From: a candidate division NPL-UPA2 bacterium | GTDB taxonomy: Bacteria; Bacillota; UBA994 | Assembly (NCBI GenBank): GCA_018725205.1 | Contig: QLUB01000073.1 | Coordinates: 1 to 9,721, forward strand | Direction: 5' to 3' | Length of the DNA: 9,721 nt | Part shown: positions 1 to 6,411 of the stretch, one piece after another | Position numbering within the stretch: position 1 is the first letter of the stretch | Layout of the letters: each line of letters starts with the position of its first letter | Notes under the pieces: model-generated | Seen by the model: only the letters and a program-made list of their open reading frames with translations | The model's database searches: none | What the model was told of the DNA's origin: nothing | Program-made: the position numbers and the translations under genes

Positions 1-12
1 GCGTCAATAAGT

Positions 13-1827
13 TTAGCTTAATTCTTGCTGCTTCTTCAGCTGGCGCATGCGATCTTGGCGATTTAGGATGCGCTTACGCAGGCGAATGCTCTTTGGGGTT
101 ACTTCGACCAACTCGTCGTCGGAGATGTATTCGAGTGCTTGATCTAAACTCATGTCGCGTGGCGGTTCTAGCCGAATCGCATCGTCTGTACCACTCGCTC
201 GAATGTTAGTGAGGTGTTTGCGCTTACACACGTTCACATCTAGGTCGCTCGGACGAGCTGACTCGCCGATTACCATGCCCTCGTAGACGTGGCATTGAGG
301 TCCAATAAAGAGATGTCCGCGCTCCTCGGCGTTTTGCAGCCCGTAAGCGGTCGCTTCGCCTTCTTCCCAGGCCACGAGCACGCCGCTCGGACGCCCCGGC
401 AGGTCGCCGCGATAGGGGCCATAGCCGCTAAACAGCGTGTTCATAACGCCATAGCCACGCGTTTCGGTGAGGAGCTCAGAGCGAAAGCCAAGCAAAGCAC
501 GTGAGGAAATCCCAAACTCCAAGCGTACTGAGCCGGTGGCAGTGTGCTCCATGTTAGTCAGGATGCCTTTTCTCGCACCGAGTTTTTCCATCACAGTGCC
601 CATATACTGCTGGGGCACATCAATCGTTAGGAGCTCCATAGGCTCCTCTAGACCTTGTTCACCCTGCCGTAAGATAACTTTAGGTCGCGATACCGCAAAC
701 TCATAGCCCTGTCGCCGCATGGTTTCGATAAGGATGGCCAAGTGCAGCTCCCCGCGCCCGGAAACATGGAAAACGTCAGGGGTTGGCCCGCTCTCAATGC
801 GCATGCTTACATTAGTATAGCCCTCACGCATCAGGCGCTCCCTGAGGTGCCTTGAGGTTACGAATTGCCCTTCACGTCCAGCAAAGGGGCTGTCATTAAT
901 CATAAAATCCATGGTCACGGTTGGTTCGTCTACCGGCACGAATGGCAGTGCCTGCGGATGCTCGATGTCCGCTATGGTTTCGCCAAGGCTGATGTCGGTC
1001 ATTCCCGCCACTGCCACGATATCGCCCGCTTCCGCTGACGTGTGTTCACTACGCTTAAGACCCACGTACTGGTAGAGTTTGGCCACCTTAGCGGACAGCA
1101 CGCCGCGGTCTGGGGTAACTACAGCCACGGTCTGACCTGTGTTGACCCTGCCGTTAGTGATTCTGCCGATCGCTATTCTGCCAAGGTAATCATCCCAGTC
1201 CAGCGTCGTCACCAGCATCTGCAGGGGCGCGTCTTTGTCGCCCGATGGCGCGGGAATCTTACTTAGGATAGTCTCAAACAAGGGAGTGAGGTCCTCGCCC
1301 TCATCCTCTAGGCGGTACTTCGCTATGCCGGCGCGCGCGGACGCAAATAACACGGGGAAATCTAGTTGTTCATCCGTGGCGCCAAGCTCAATAAACAGGT
1401 CAAGGCATTTATCCAGCACCACTAAGGCTTGCGCATCTGGGCGGTCGATTTTGTTGATTACTACTATCGCCCGGAGATTCTGCTCTAAAGCTTTCCGCAA
1501 CACGTACTTCGTTTGCGCCAGCGGACCTTCGGCTGCATCTACCAGCAACAATACGCCGTCCACGGTGCTTAGCGACCGCTCCACTTCGCCGCCAAAATCG
1601 GCATGCCCGGGGGTGTCGACAATGTTAATCTTAACGTCGCCATAGTACACGCCTGTGTTTTTGGCCATAATGGTAATCCCGCGCTCGCGCTCAAGGTCAA
1701 GTGAGTCCATGACTCGCTCTTGCACATGCTCTTTGGCATGGAAAATATGGCTCTGCTTGAGCATAGCGTCAACTAGGGTGGTCTTGCCGTGGTCTACATG
1801 GGCAATTATGGCTATGTTACGCTTCAC
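13..1827 (-). CDS. typA: Translational GTPase TypA/BipA
   Basis: This is a complete 604-residue protein of the TypA/BipA family of ribosome-binding GTPases. The family is related to EF-G and acts in 50S assembly and stress or cold adaptation. Seen in the sequence: G1 AHVDHGKT (residues 9-16), G2 ERGITI (48-53), G3 DTPGH (71-75), G4 NKID (125-128) and a G5-like ASA (162-164). EF-G-like domains II, III and V follow, with a basic C-terminal tail (LRKRILNRQDRMRQLKKQQ) typical of the family. Length matches the usual 605-615 residues. The start is GTG at 1827, preceded by AAGGAG (1843-1838 on the minus strand) ten bases upstream. It is transcribed alone, divergently from the dehydrogenase gene, and has its own promoter. 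The TAA stop lies 12 bases from the window edge, so its terminator cannot be seen. Identification is secure; the exact physiological role is inferred from the family. Confidence 0.97.
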   Translation of the reverse strand: MKRNIAIIAHVDHGKTTLVDAMLKQSHIFHAKEHVQERVMDSLDLERERGITIMAKNTGVYYGDVKINIVDTPGHADFGGEVERSLSTVDGVLLLVDAAEGPLAQTKYVLRKALEQNLRAIVVINKIDRPDAQALVVLDKCLDLFIELGATDEQLDFPVLFASARAGIAKYRLEDEGEDLTPLFETILSKIPAPSGDKDAPLQMLVTTLDWDDYLGRIAIGRITNGRVNTGQTVAVVTPDRGVLSAKVAKLYQYVGLKRSEHTSAEAGDIVAVAGMTDISLGETIADIEHPQALPFVPVDEPTVTMDFMINDSPFAGREGQFVTSRHLRERLMREGYTNVSMRIESGPTPDVFHVSGRGELHLAILIETMRRQGYEFAVSRPKVILRQGEQGLEEPMELLTIDVPQQYMGTVMEKLGARKGILTNMEHTATGSVRLEFGISSRALLGFRSELLTETRGYGVMNTLFSGYGPYRGDLPGRPSGVLVAWEEGEATAYGLQNAEERGHLFIGPQCHVYEGMVIGESARPSDLDVNVCKRKHLTNIRASGTDDAIRLEPPRDMSLDQALEYISDDELVEVTPKSIRLRKRILNRQDRMRQLKKQQELS

Positions 1828-1870
1828 AATTCTTAGGCTCCTTTTGTTTGTGGTCTAGGGCTAACGACAC

Positions 1871-1900
1871 AGTATAGACGCAGACGCTCTCTGGAGTCAA
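1871..1900 (-). promoter_or_regulatory. Sigma-A-type promoter of typA
   Basis: On the minus strand TTGACT (1900-1895) and TATACT (1876-1871) are separated by 18 bp. Transcription would start near 1864, leaving a leader of about 37 nt before the GTG at 1827. Both boxes are close to consensus, and the position fits typA. Not tested beyond pattern matching. Confidence 0.7.
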
Positions 1901-1922
1901 TGAAAACGCTGCAGGAGCGGCA

Positions 1923-2966
1923 ATGCCGGCGTTGAACTTCTATGTACGGCACAACAGAGGGGGGATTGGTGTGAGTAGAGAGAAAAAACGCGTCGTGGTC
2001 ACGGCCACGCAAGAGATGCCGGTAAACATGAGCGCGGTGGCGGGTGAGCTCTCGGCAACTGCCGAGCTAGAAGTGGTCCCTTTGGCCTTTGGCGATCTGT
2101 CGCTTAGTGCTCGGGAACGCTGCTGGCAGTCTATTGCCCGAGCTGACGGCCTACTAGTACGCACCGGCGTCATTCCGTATGAGCTGATTGGACGCTGTTC
2201 GCAGCTTAAGATCATCGCGCTGCACGGCGCGGGAGTAGACCAAGTTGACGTAAAAGCGGCCACGGAGGGCGGCATTTATGTTACCAATACGCCCGGAGCC
2301 AACGCTCAATCGGTCGCGGAGCTTGCGCTTGGTCTGGTCATCTCTTTTCGACGCAGGATCTCGCAGGCTGACTGCTTAGTTAGGCAGGGGCGGTGGGAGC
2401 AAGGTCGTGCACTCGGCACTGAGCTTAAGGGCAAGCGGCTTGGAATCGTCGGGTACGGCAATATCGGTCAAACACTAGCCGGTATTGCCACCGCTTTGGG
2501 TATGGAAGTAGTGTTTTGGAGCCGCTCCACACAGACCAGTGTGGTGAGAGGAGCGCGACCGGTTCCGCTGGAGGAGTTGTTTGGCACGGCCGACATAGTT
2601 AGTCTTCACTTGGCCTTAGTCCCGGATACTATGGGGCTGGTGGGGAGAAGGCTTTTGTCGCTAATGCGCAAGGACGCGCTCCTCGTCAATACCGCCAGGG
2701 GGGCGCTGGTGGTGCAGGATGACCTGTTACAGGCACTGCAAGAGGGGTGGATTGCGGGTGCCGCGCTCGACGTATTTGAGCAGGAACCCTTACCGGCTAA
2801 CAGCCCATTCTTGAGCCTGCCTAATGTTCTCTTTACGCCGCACATGGGCGGCTCTACTACGGAGTGTTTGGCGCGGGTAGCGGGCATGGCCGCGCGCGAT
2901 ATTCGGCTTGTGTTGGAAGGCAGAGAGCCAGAGTACGCCGCTAACTCACCGTGGCGGAGCGGGTGA
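1923..2966 (+). CDS. D-isomer-specific 2-hydroxyacid dehydrogenase (phosphoglycerate-dehydrogenase-like)
   Basis: The enzyme belongs to the D-2-hydroxyacid dehydrogenase family, cytosolic NAD(P)H-dependent oxidoreductases acting on 2-oxo/2-hydroxy acids. Numbering from ATG 1923 (347 aa): the substrate-domain loop has HGAGVD (101-106) and NAQSVAEL (127-134). The Rossmann motif is GYGNIG (177-182). The catalytic triad is Arg259 (in NTARGALV), Glu288 (in DVFEQEP) and His307 (in TPHMGGST). It has no ACT or other C-terminal regulatory domain, unlike long SerA proteins, so phosphoglycerate, glyoxylate or hydroxypyruvate are all possible substrates. The second Rossmann strand ends in Ser-Arg (200-201) rather than an acidic residue, which hints at NADP(H). 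The start is uncertain: ATG 1923 has AGGAG at 1913-1917, while in-frame GTG 1971 has GAGGGG (1957-1962) and would give 331 aa beginning closer to the family's usual first strand. No terminator separates it from bioY. Confidence 0.9.
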   Translation: MPALNFYVRHNRGGIGVSREKKRVVVTATQEMPVNMSAVAGELSATAELEVVPLAFGDLSLSARERCWQSIARADGLLVRTGVIPYELIGRCSQLKIIALHGAGVDQVDVKAATEGGIYVTNTPGANAQSVAELALGLVISFRRRISQADCLVRQGRWEQGRALGTELKGKRLGIVGYGNIGQTLAGIATALGMEVVFWSRSTQTSVVRGARPVPLEELFGTADIVSLHLALVPDTMGLVGRRLLSLMRKDALLVNTARGALVVQDDLLQALQEGWIAGAALDVFEQEPLPANSPFLSLPNVLFTPHMGGSTTECLARVAGMAARDIRLVLEGREPEYAANSPWRSG

Positions 2967-2997
2967 TGTAAACCTATATACCACAATGGGTTGACAA
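2966..2997 (+). promoter_or_regulatory. BirA operator of bioY
   Basis: Two 9-base half-sites, ATGTAAACC (2966-2974) and GGTTGACAA (2989-2997), are separated by exactly 14 bases. I recall the Gram-positive BirA consensus as TTGTAAACC-N14/15-GGTTTACAA; each half matches at 8 of 9 positions (16 of 18 overall), and the spacing is correct. The right half contains the -35 hexamer TTGACA, so biotinyl-AMP-bound BirA would block RNA polymerase. The site begins on the last base of the dehydrogenase stop codon. A BirA with the DNA-binding domain is encoded in this window (4584-5549), which supports the assignment. Confidence 0.85.
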
Positions 2998-3019
2998 ACT
3001 TCCCTGCATCCGCTATCAT
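2991..3019 (+). promoter_or_regulatory. Sigma-A-type promoter of bioY
   Basis: A perfect -35 TTGACA (2991-2996) is followed after 17 bp by TATCAT (3014-3019). Transcription should begin near 3026, giving a leader of only about 18 nt before the TTG start at 3044. That is too short for a riboswitch, so control is expected at the overlapping BirA operator. Confidence 0.85.
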
Positions 3020-3043
3020 ACGCGGGCAGGGAGGTGTGTGGGC

Positions 3044-3589
3044 TTGAAATTTAGCGCGCAAGAGATTACTAGGGTAGGTGTTTTTGCGGCACTGCATGTT
3101 GCGGCCACATTAGTGCTTAGGTTTGGCGGCGAGGCCATGGTGCCCTTCTCGCTGGTGCCGTTTATGGCCTTTTTGGCCGCCTTTGCCTTAGGGGGGAAGC
3201 TCGGTGCGATGAGCCTAGCTGTGTACATGCTGCTCGGGCTCCTGGGCGTACCGGTTTTTGCCCGTCCTCCATACGGAGGTTTGGTGTATGTGCTGCAACC
3301 GACATTTGGATTTATCCTTGGCTTCATCGCAGCTGCTTTCGTCGCAGGTCGATTCGATATTGACACGCCGTTGGGCGGTGCCCTAGCTATAGTCGCGGGT
3401 CTTTTGGCTCTCTACGCCGTAGGACTGCCGTACTTGTGGGGGATTGTGCGGTTTTACATGGGCAGGCCAGTAGACTTCTGGTGGGCAATTAGGGTAGCGG
3501 CGGTTCCTTTTATCGGTCTCGACCTAGTTAAGGCAGTGCTGGCGCTGCTTATCGGCCGTCAATTAAGGAGAGGACTTCACCGCGCGTGA
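3044..3589 (+). CDS. bioY: Biotin transporter BioY (ECF S-component)
   Basis: BioY is the integral membrane, biotin-binding S-component that works with an ECF energizing module (T and A subunits) to import biotin. Numbering from TTG 3044 (181 aa), the protein is almost wholly hydrophobic with about six membrane segments. It carries the BioY-type core: VPFSLVPFMAF (33-43), GGKLGAMSLAVYMLLGLLGVPVF split over 50-72, and LQPTFGFILGF (84-94). The start is chosen on the ribosome-binding site: AGGGAGG (3028-3034) is 9 nt from TTG 3044 but only 3 nt from the alternative GTG 3038. No ATG is available near the N-terminus. No ecfT/ecfA genes are nearby, so the energizing module would be supplied from elsewhere or BioY acts alone. 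The gene has its own BirA-controlled promoter and ends inside a terminator hairpin. Confidence 0.92.
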   Translation: MKFSAQEITRVGVFAALHVAATLVLRFGGEAMVPFSLVPFMAFLAAFALGGKLGAMSLAVYMLLGLLGVPVFARPPYGGLVYVLQPTFGFILGFIAAAFVAGRFDIDTPLGGALAIVAGLLALYAVGLPYLWGIVRFYMGRPVDFWWAIRVAAVPFIGLDLVKAVLALLIGRQLRRGLHRA

Positions 3590-3600
3590 AGTCCTCTTTT
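3569..3600 (+). terminator. Rho-independent terminator, bioY / asparaginase convergence
   Basis: A perfect 11-bp stem (AGAGGACTTCA 3569-3579 with TGAAGTCCTCT 3587-3597) encloses a 7-nt GC-rich loop and runs into a TTTT tract (3597-3600). The bioY stop codon TGA (3587-3589) lies in the descending arm. Read on the minus strand the same hairpin sits immediately after the asparaginase stop, but the tract following it (CCTTAATT) is a weak U-run. It may therefore act in both directions with lower efficiency on the minus strand. Confidence 0.88.
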
Positions 3601-4587
3601 CTAATATTCGCCAAACATGCGCTGAATCTCGGCTGTATCCCGAGTTACAGTCAGCGCTAGCATCAGCAGGATCCTTGCTTTCTGGGGTGAGAGGTTGTCG
3701 CAGGCGATAAAGTCATCAGGGGGGGACGGCAGGATGCGACCACCGCCTGTGCGGCTAGAGCGCACGACGATAGTGCCCCGTTGCTTAGCGGCATGCAGAG
3801 TTTTGTCTCCCGAGGGAGAAATATGGCCTGCTCCCGTCCCCGCCAGTACTATGCCCTGCGCACCGGCCGCGAGCACAGCCTTTACCAACACAGCGTCTGC
3901 GCCTACATAGCCCACCACGATGTCCACCCGTGGCAGCTTAGCCAATTCACTGATGTGAAAAACCGTACCGAGAGTGTGCTTACGCAGCAGACGGCGGTAG
4001 ATGCCTACCTGACCGTTATCAATGCTGCCTAGCGCGCCAAAGTCAGGGGAGCGAAATGCGTCTAAGCGGGTGGCGCTGGTCTTGGTTACGTCGCGCGCAG
4101 AGAAAATTTCGTCGTTCATCACCACTAGCGCACCTAACCCTTGAGCATCTGCAGACGCCGCTACCCTAATCGCGTTGATGAGGTTCATAGGCCCGTCGGT
4201 GCTCAAGGCGGTGGCAGGGCGCATAGCACCTACCAGAACCACGGGTTTGTTACTTCTCACCACCAAGTGGAGAAAGTATGCGGTTTCCTCCAGCGTGTCT
4301 GTGCCGTGAGTGACGACTATCCCGTCGATATCGCTGTCACTCAACAGGATGTTGATGCGTTGCGCTAGTTTAAGCCAGTCTATAGGCGTAAGTGCGGAGC
4401 TCGGGAGGTTGACGAATTGCTCACCCGAGACGCGAACCGAGGCGGAAATGTCGGGTAGCTCGCCTAGCATTTCACCGACAGTAAATTGGCCTGCTCGATA
4501 GCCTATGGTTTGCAGCGGGGAGTCACCGCGACCGGCGATTGTCCCCCCTGTTGCTAGAACCAGAATATGCGGAAGTTGCACGCTCAT
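3601..4587 (-). CDS. L-asparaginase (type II-like fold, cytoplasmic)
   Basis: This is a 328-residue L-asparaginase/glutaminase-family amidohydrolase that hydrolyses L-asparagine to aspartate and ammonia. Seen: ATGGTIAG (12-19) with nucleophile Thr16, lid Tyr30, THGTDTLEET (93-102) with Thr96/Asp97, and DVTKT (166-170) with Lys169. These correspond to Thr12, Tyr25, Thr89, Asp90 and Lys162 of E. coli AnsB. The C-terminus (IQRMFGEY) also resembles that family. There is no signal peptide, so the enzyme should be cytoplasmic despite its type II-like sequence. The ATG at 4587 overlaps the birA TGA stop by 4 bp (ATGA) and has GAGGAG (4600-4595) 7 nt upstream, so translation is probably coupled to birA. 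It is the last gene of the flavoprotein-birA-asparaginase unit. Family assignment is firm; substrate preference (Asn versus Gln) is not proven. Confidence 0.93.
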   Translation of the reverse strand: MSVQLPHILVLATGGTIAGRGDSPLQTIGYRAGQFTVGEMLGELPDISASVRVSGEQFVNLPSSALTPIDWLKLAQRINILLSDSDIDGIVVTHGTDTLEETAYFLHLVVRSNKPVVLVGAMRPATALSTDGPMNLINAIRVAASADAQGLGALVVMNDEIFSARDVTKTSATRLDAFRSPDFGALGSIDNGQVGIYRRLLRKHTLGTVFHISELAKLPRVDIVVGYVGADAVLVKAVLAAGAQGIVLAGTGAGHISPSGDKTLHAAKQRGTIVVRSSRTGGGRILPSPPDDFIACDNLSPQKARILLMLALTVTRDTAEIQRMFGEY

Positions 4588-5549
4588 GCTCCGGCTCCTC
4601 TCAGGGTTACGTCGCCTGTGGCAAAGACTTTATCTAGCCCGTCGTCTAGCGCCACGACTAGCGCGCCCAGAGGTGTAATATCTCGCGCCAAGCCGGTATA
4701 AGTTGCGGTCGCAGTGTGGACACTCACCCTGCGCCCCAGCGTGGTGCTGAGCTGTCGCCACTTCTCAAGGCAAATTGCTTGCTGCCCGGCGGTGAACAAG
4801 CCGATATTGACCTCGAGTGAGGTGAGAATCGCGGCCAGTACATTGGCCCGGCTCATGTGCAGGCCTTCGGCAGCAAGCGACGTGCTTATGTAGTCGCCGC
4901 CCTGAGGGTGATCCCAGACATTGACCCCAATACCCAGGATCACATAGTTCGTGTAGTCAAGTTCGCCGCAGAGCTCAGCGAGGATACCGCACACCTTCTT
5001 CCCCGCAATGTGCACGTCGTTAGGCCATTTAAGGGTCGCACTTACGCCCAAAGCTTTAAGCGCTTCCGCCACCGCTACGCCAGCCAAAAGCGTAAGCCCG
5101 GCAAGTTCACCGGGCGGCACTTGCGGACGCAAAAGTACGGAAAACAAGAGCGCAGTTCCGCGCGCTGCGGTCCAAGTGCGGCCGCGTCTACCCCGGCCCG
5201 CGTGCTGTTCGTCAGTAGCGATAACTAACCCCGCCGGCGCGCCTGCTTCCGCCCTAAGGCGGAGCTCGGAGTTTGTTGAGCCGCACTCGGGCAAGTAGAT
5301 GATGGTCTTACCTAACGTAACCGGGGAATAGTATTGGTGCACCAGCACGGCGTGAGGGTGGTCGGGGCAAAGCGTCAGCGTGTAGCCCGCGCCCGTACGC
5401 GAGCTAATCTCGTAACCGAGTGTACGGAGTGTCGTGACGTGCTTCCATACCGCGGCGCGAGAGATGCCGAGCCTTGTAGCGATGTCTTGGCCGGAGCGCG
5501 TTTGGCCTGACAGAAGTTCGGACAGCACCTGTGTAGTCATATCATGCAC
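4584..5549 (-). CDS. birA: Bifunctional biotin-[acetyl-CoA-carboxylase] ligase / biotin operon repressor BirA
   Basis: BirA makes biotinyl-AMP, transfers biotin to carboxylase carrier domains, and represses biotin genes when the adenylate accumulates. This 321-residue form is the two-function class. It has an N-terminal winged helix-turn-helix (about residues 5-58; recognition region LGISRAAVWKHVTTLR) followed by the ligase domain. Ligase motifs seen are STNSEL (91-96), GRGRRGRTW (118-126), KWPNDV (174-179) and GKKVCGILAE (183-192). A small SH3-like C-terminal domain follows from about 265. The start is GTG at 5549, since GGAGGA (5564-5559) lies 9 nt upstream; the internal ATG at 5540 would be 18 nt away. 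It is 20 nt downstream of the flavoprotein stop and overlaps the asparaginase start. A matching operator is present upstream of bioY; I see none upstream of its own operon. Confidence 0.96.
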   Translation of the reverse strand: MHDMTTQVLSELLSGQTRSGQDIATRLGISRAAVWKHVTTLRTLGYEISSRTGAGYTLTLCPDHPHAVLVHQYYSPVTLGKTIIYLPECGSTNSELRLRAEAGAPAGLVIATDEQHAGRGRRGRTWTAARGTALLFSVLLRPQVPPGELAGLTLLAGVAVAEALKALGVSATLKWPNDVHIAGKKVCGILAELCGELDYTNYVILGIGVNVWDHPQGGDYISTSLAAEGLHMSRANVLAAILTSLEVNIGLFTAGQQAICLEKWRQLSTTLGRRVSVHTATATYTGLARDITPLGALVVALDDGLDKVFATGDVTLRGAGA

Positions 5550-5569
5550 GAAGTCAATTCCTCCGTTTC

Positions 5570-6133
5570 CTACAGCCCCTTGGCGGCATCCGCTAACTGC
5601 TGTGCTACCGCTGCCGCAGCTTCTAGCACTTCGCTTTGCTGGCGCGCCGGGACGGCATCAGTATGGGTAGCCGCAAAAACGTAGGTAAGTGGTGCTCCGA
5701 TACATGCCATAAATATGCGCACTGCAGCGGTAGTGGTGCTTACTCCTATGCCTGTGCTGTCTGGCGCACCGGCAGTAAGCAGTAACACGCCTACGCGGGA
5801 GGTCTTCCGCTGGTTGGGATTAGTCCAAAAGTGTTGGCAGCGGTCTATAACCGCCTTTAGCTGCGCGGTTACGCCATAAAAGTATATCGGCGACGCTACA
5901 ACTACTACGTCGTCGAAAGCGAGATGTGGGTAGATGTAGGCCATATCATCATCTGTAACGCAGGCACTGTTGTTTTGGCAGGCATAGCATGAGCGACAGG
6001 GGAGTATATGTTGATAGCAGACATCAACGCGCTTGACCGCATGCGTTGCGCGCAGGGGGGACAAAAAAGACTCAAGTAACACCGCGGTATGTCCGTCCCG
6101 CCGCGGACTGCCTTGTAGTGCGATGACGCGCAT
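5570..6133 (-). CDS. Iron-sulfur flavoprotein / NADPH-dependent FMN reductase family
   Basis: This 187-residue protein has a flavodoxin-like fold. The FMN phosphate loop is GSPRRDGHT (8-16), and a second flavin-binding stretch, SPIYFYGVTAQLKAVIDR, spans 81-98. Between them a compact cysteine cluster, C46-x2-C49-x2-C52-x5-C58, matches the [4Fe-4S] ligand pattern of archaeal/clostridial iron-sulfur flavoproteins. The protein is therefore likely an electron carrier or reductase of anaerobes, in some cases linked to O2/H2O2 detoxification; the partner is not known. The start at ATG 6133 is set by GGGAGGG (6146-6140) 6 nt upstream. An in-frame extension to 6391 exists but is antisense to the rubredoxin gene and unlike the family. 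It leads the birA-asparaginase unit and is divergent from rubredoxin. The exact reaction cannot be told from sequence. Confidence 0.88.
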   Translation of the reverse strand: MRVIALQGSPRRDGHTAVLLESFLSPLRATHAVKRVDVCYQHILPCRSCYACQNNSACVTDDDMAYIYPHLAFDDVVVVASPIYFYGVTAQLKAVIDRCQHFWTNPNQRKTSRVGVLLLTAGAPDSTGIGVSTTTAAVRIFMACIGAPLTYVFAATHTDAVPARQQSEVLEAAAAVAQQLADAAKGL

Positions 6134-6158
6134 ACCGGACCCTCCCTCATTCACAGTC

Positions 6159-6187
6159 AATGTAGCACTTCTCCTGCGGTGAGGCAA
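6159..6187 (-). promoter_or_regulatory. Promoter of the flavoprotein-birA-asparaginase unit
   Basis: On the minus strand TTGCCT (6187-6182) and TACATT (6164-6159) are spaced by 17 bp. Transcription would start near 6152, about 19 nt before ATG 6133 and just ahead of its ribosome-binding site. The -35 box overlaps the palindrome at 6185-6198. Confidence 0.6.
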
Positions 6188-6198
6188 GCATTTGCTTG
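6185..6198. repeat. Palindrome between divergent promoters (possible operator)
   Basis: CAAGCA (6185-6190) and TGCTTG (6193-6198) are a perfect 6-bp inverted repeat around a TT centre. It touches both proposed -35 boxes, of the flavoprotein unit on the minus strand and of rubredoxin on the plus strand. This is a natural position for one repressor or activator to control both sides. The regulator is not identifiable from the sequence. Confidence 0.5.
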
Positions 6199-6224
6199 AG
6201 CCAAGGTTTGCGAGATGGTATATT
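6196..6224 (+). promoter_or_regulatory. Promoter of rubredoxin gene
   Basis: TTGAGC (6196-6201) and TATATT (6219-6224) are separated by 17 bp, with a predicted start near 6231. This leaves about 20 nt of leader containing the strong ribosome-binding site. Divergent to the flavoprotein promoter; the two -35 boxes are only 8 bp apart. Confidence 0.65.
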
Positions 6225-6250
6225 TGGCCTAAGGGAAGGAGGTGTGAACA

Positions 6251-6409
6251 GTGAGATGGGTGTGCGTAGTATGTAACTATGTCTATGACCCCAGTGAAGG
6301 AGACCCCGAAAGCGGCATTGCCCCGGGTACAGCCTTTGAGGACATTCATGACGATTGGGTATGTCCGCTGTGCGGCGTAGGCAAAGATCAATTCGAGCCG
6401 GAAGAATAG
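6251..6409 (+). CDS. Rubredoxin
   Basis: This is a 52-residue rubredoxin, a one-iron Fe(Cys)4 electron carrier of the cytoplasm. Both knuckles are seen: C5-V-V-C8-N-Y and C38-P-L-C41-G. The family hallmarks GDPESGIAPGTAFED (17-31) and DDWVCPLCGVGKDQFEP (34-50) are also present, so length and sequence are canonical. The start is GTG at 6251, with a near-perfect AAGGAGGTG (6236-6244) 8 nt upstream of the codon. It is divergent from the iron-sulfur flavoprotein, a plausible redox partner, and has its own promoter. In anaerobes rubredoxin commonly feeds electrons to rubrerythrin, desulfoferrodoxin or flavodiiron proteins; none is visible here. Its TAG stop is 2 bases from the convergent gerC stop, with no hairpin terminator between them. 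The small size makes it easy to miss. Confidence 0.96.
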   Translation: MRWVCVVCNYVYDPSEGDPESGIAPGTAFEDIHDDWVCPLCGVGKDQFEPEE

Positions 6410-6411
6410 CC

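Noticed and set aside
1235..1645. 136-residue open frame on the plus strand inside typA, and similar antisense open frames elsewhere
   Set aside because: Its composition mirrors the opposite-strand gene, it has no recognisable domain, and it is fully covered by a well-conserved gene.
3038..3040. GTG 3038 as the bioY start
   Set aside because: It lies only 3 nt from the AGGGAGG ribosome-binding site; TTG 3044 has the better 9-nt spacing.
2967..3043. Riboswitch or long leader upstream of bioY
   Set aside because: The predicted transcription start (about 3026) leaves only about 18 nt; control is explained by the BirA operator.
6134..6391. In-frame N-terminal extension of the iron-sulfur flavoprotein (to 273 aa)
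   Set aside because: It is antisense to the well-supported rubredoxin gene, unlike the family, and the ATG at 6133 has a strong ribosome-binding site and begins directly at the first flavodoxin strand.
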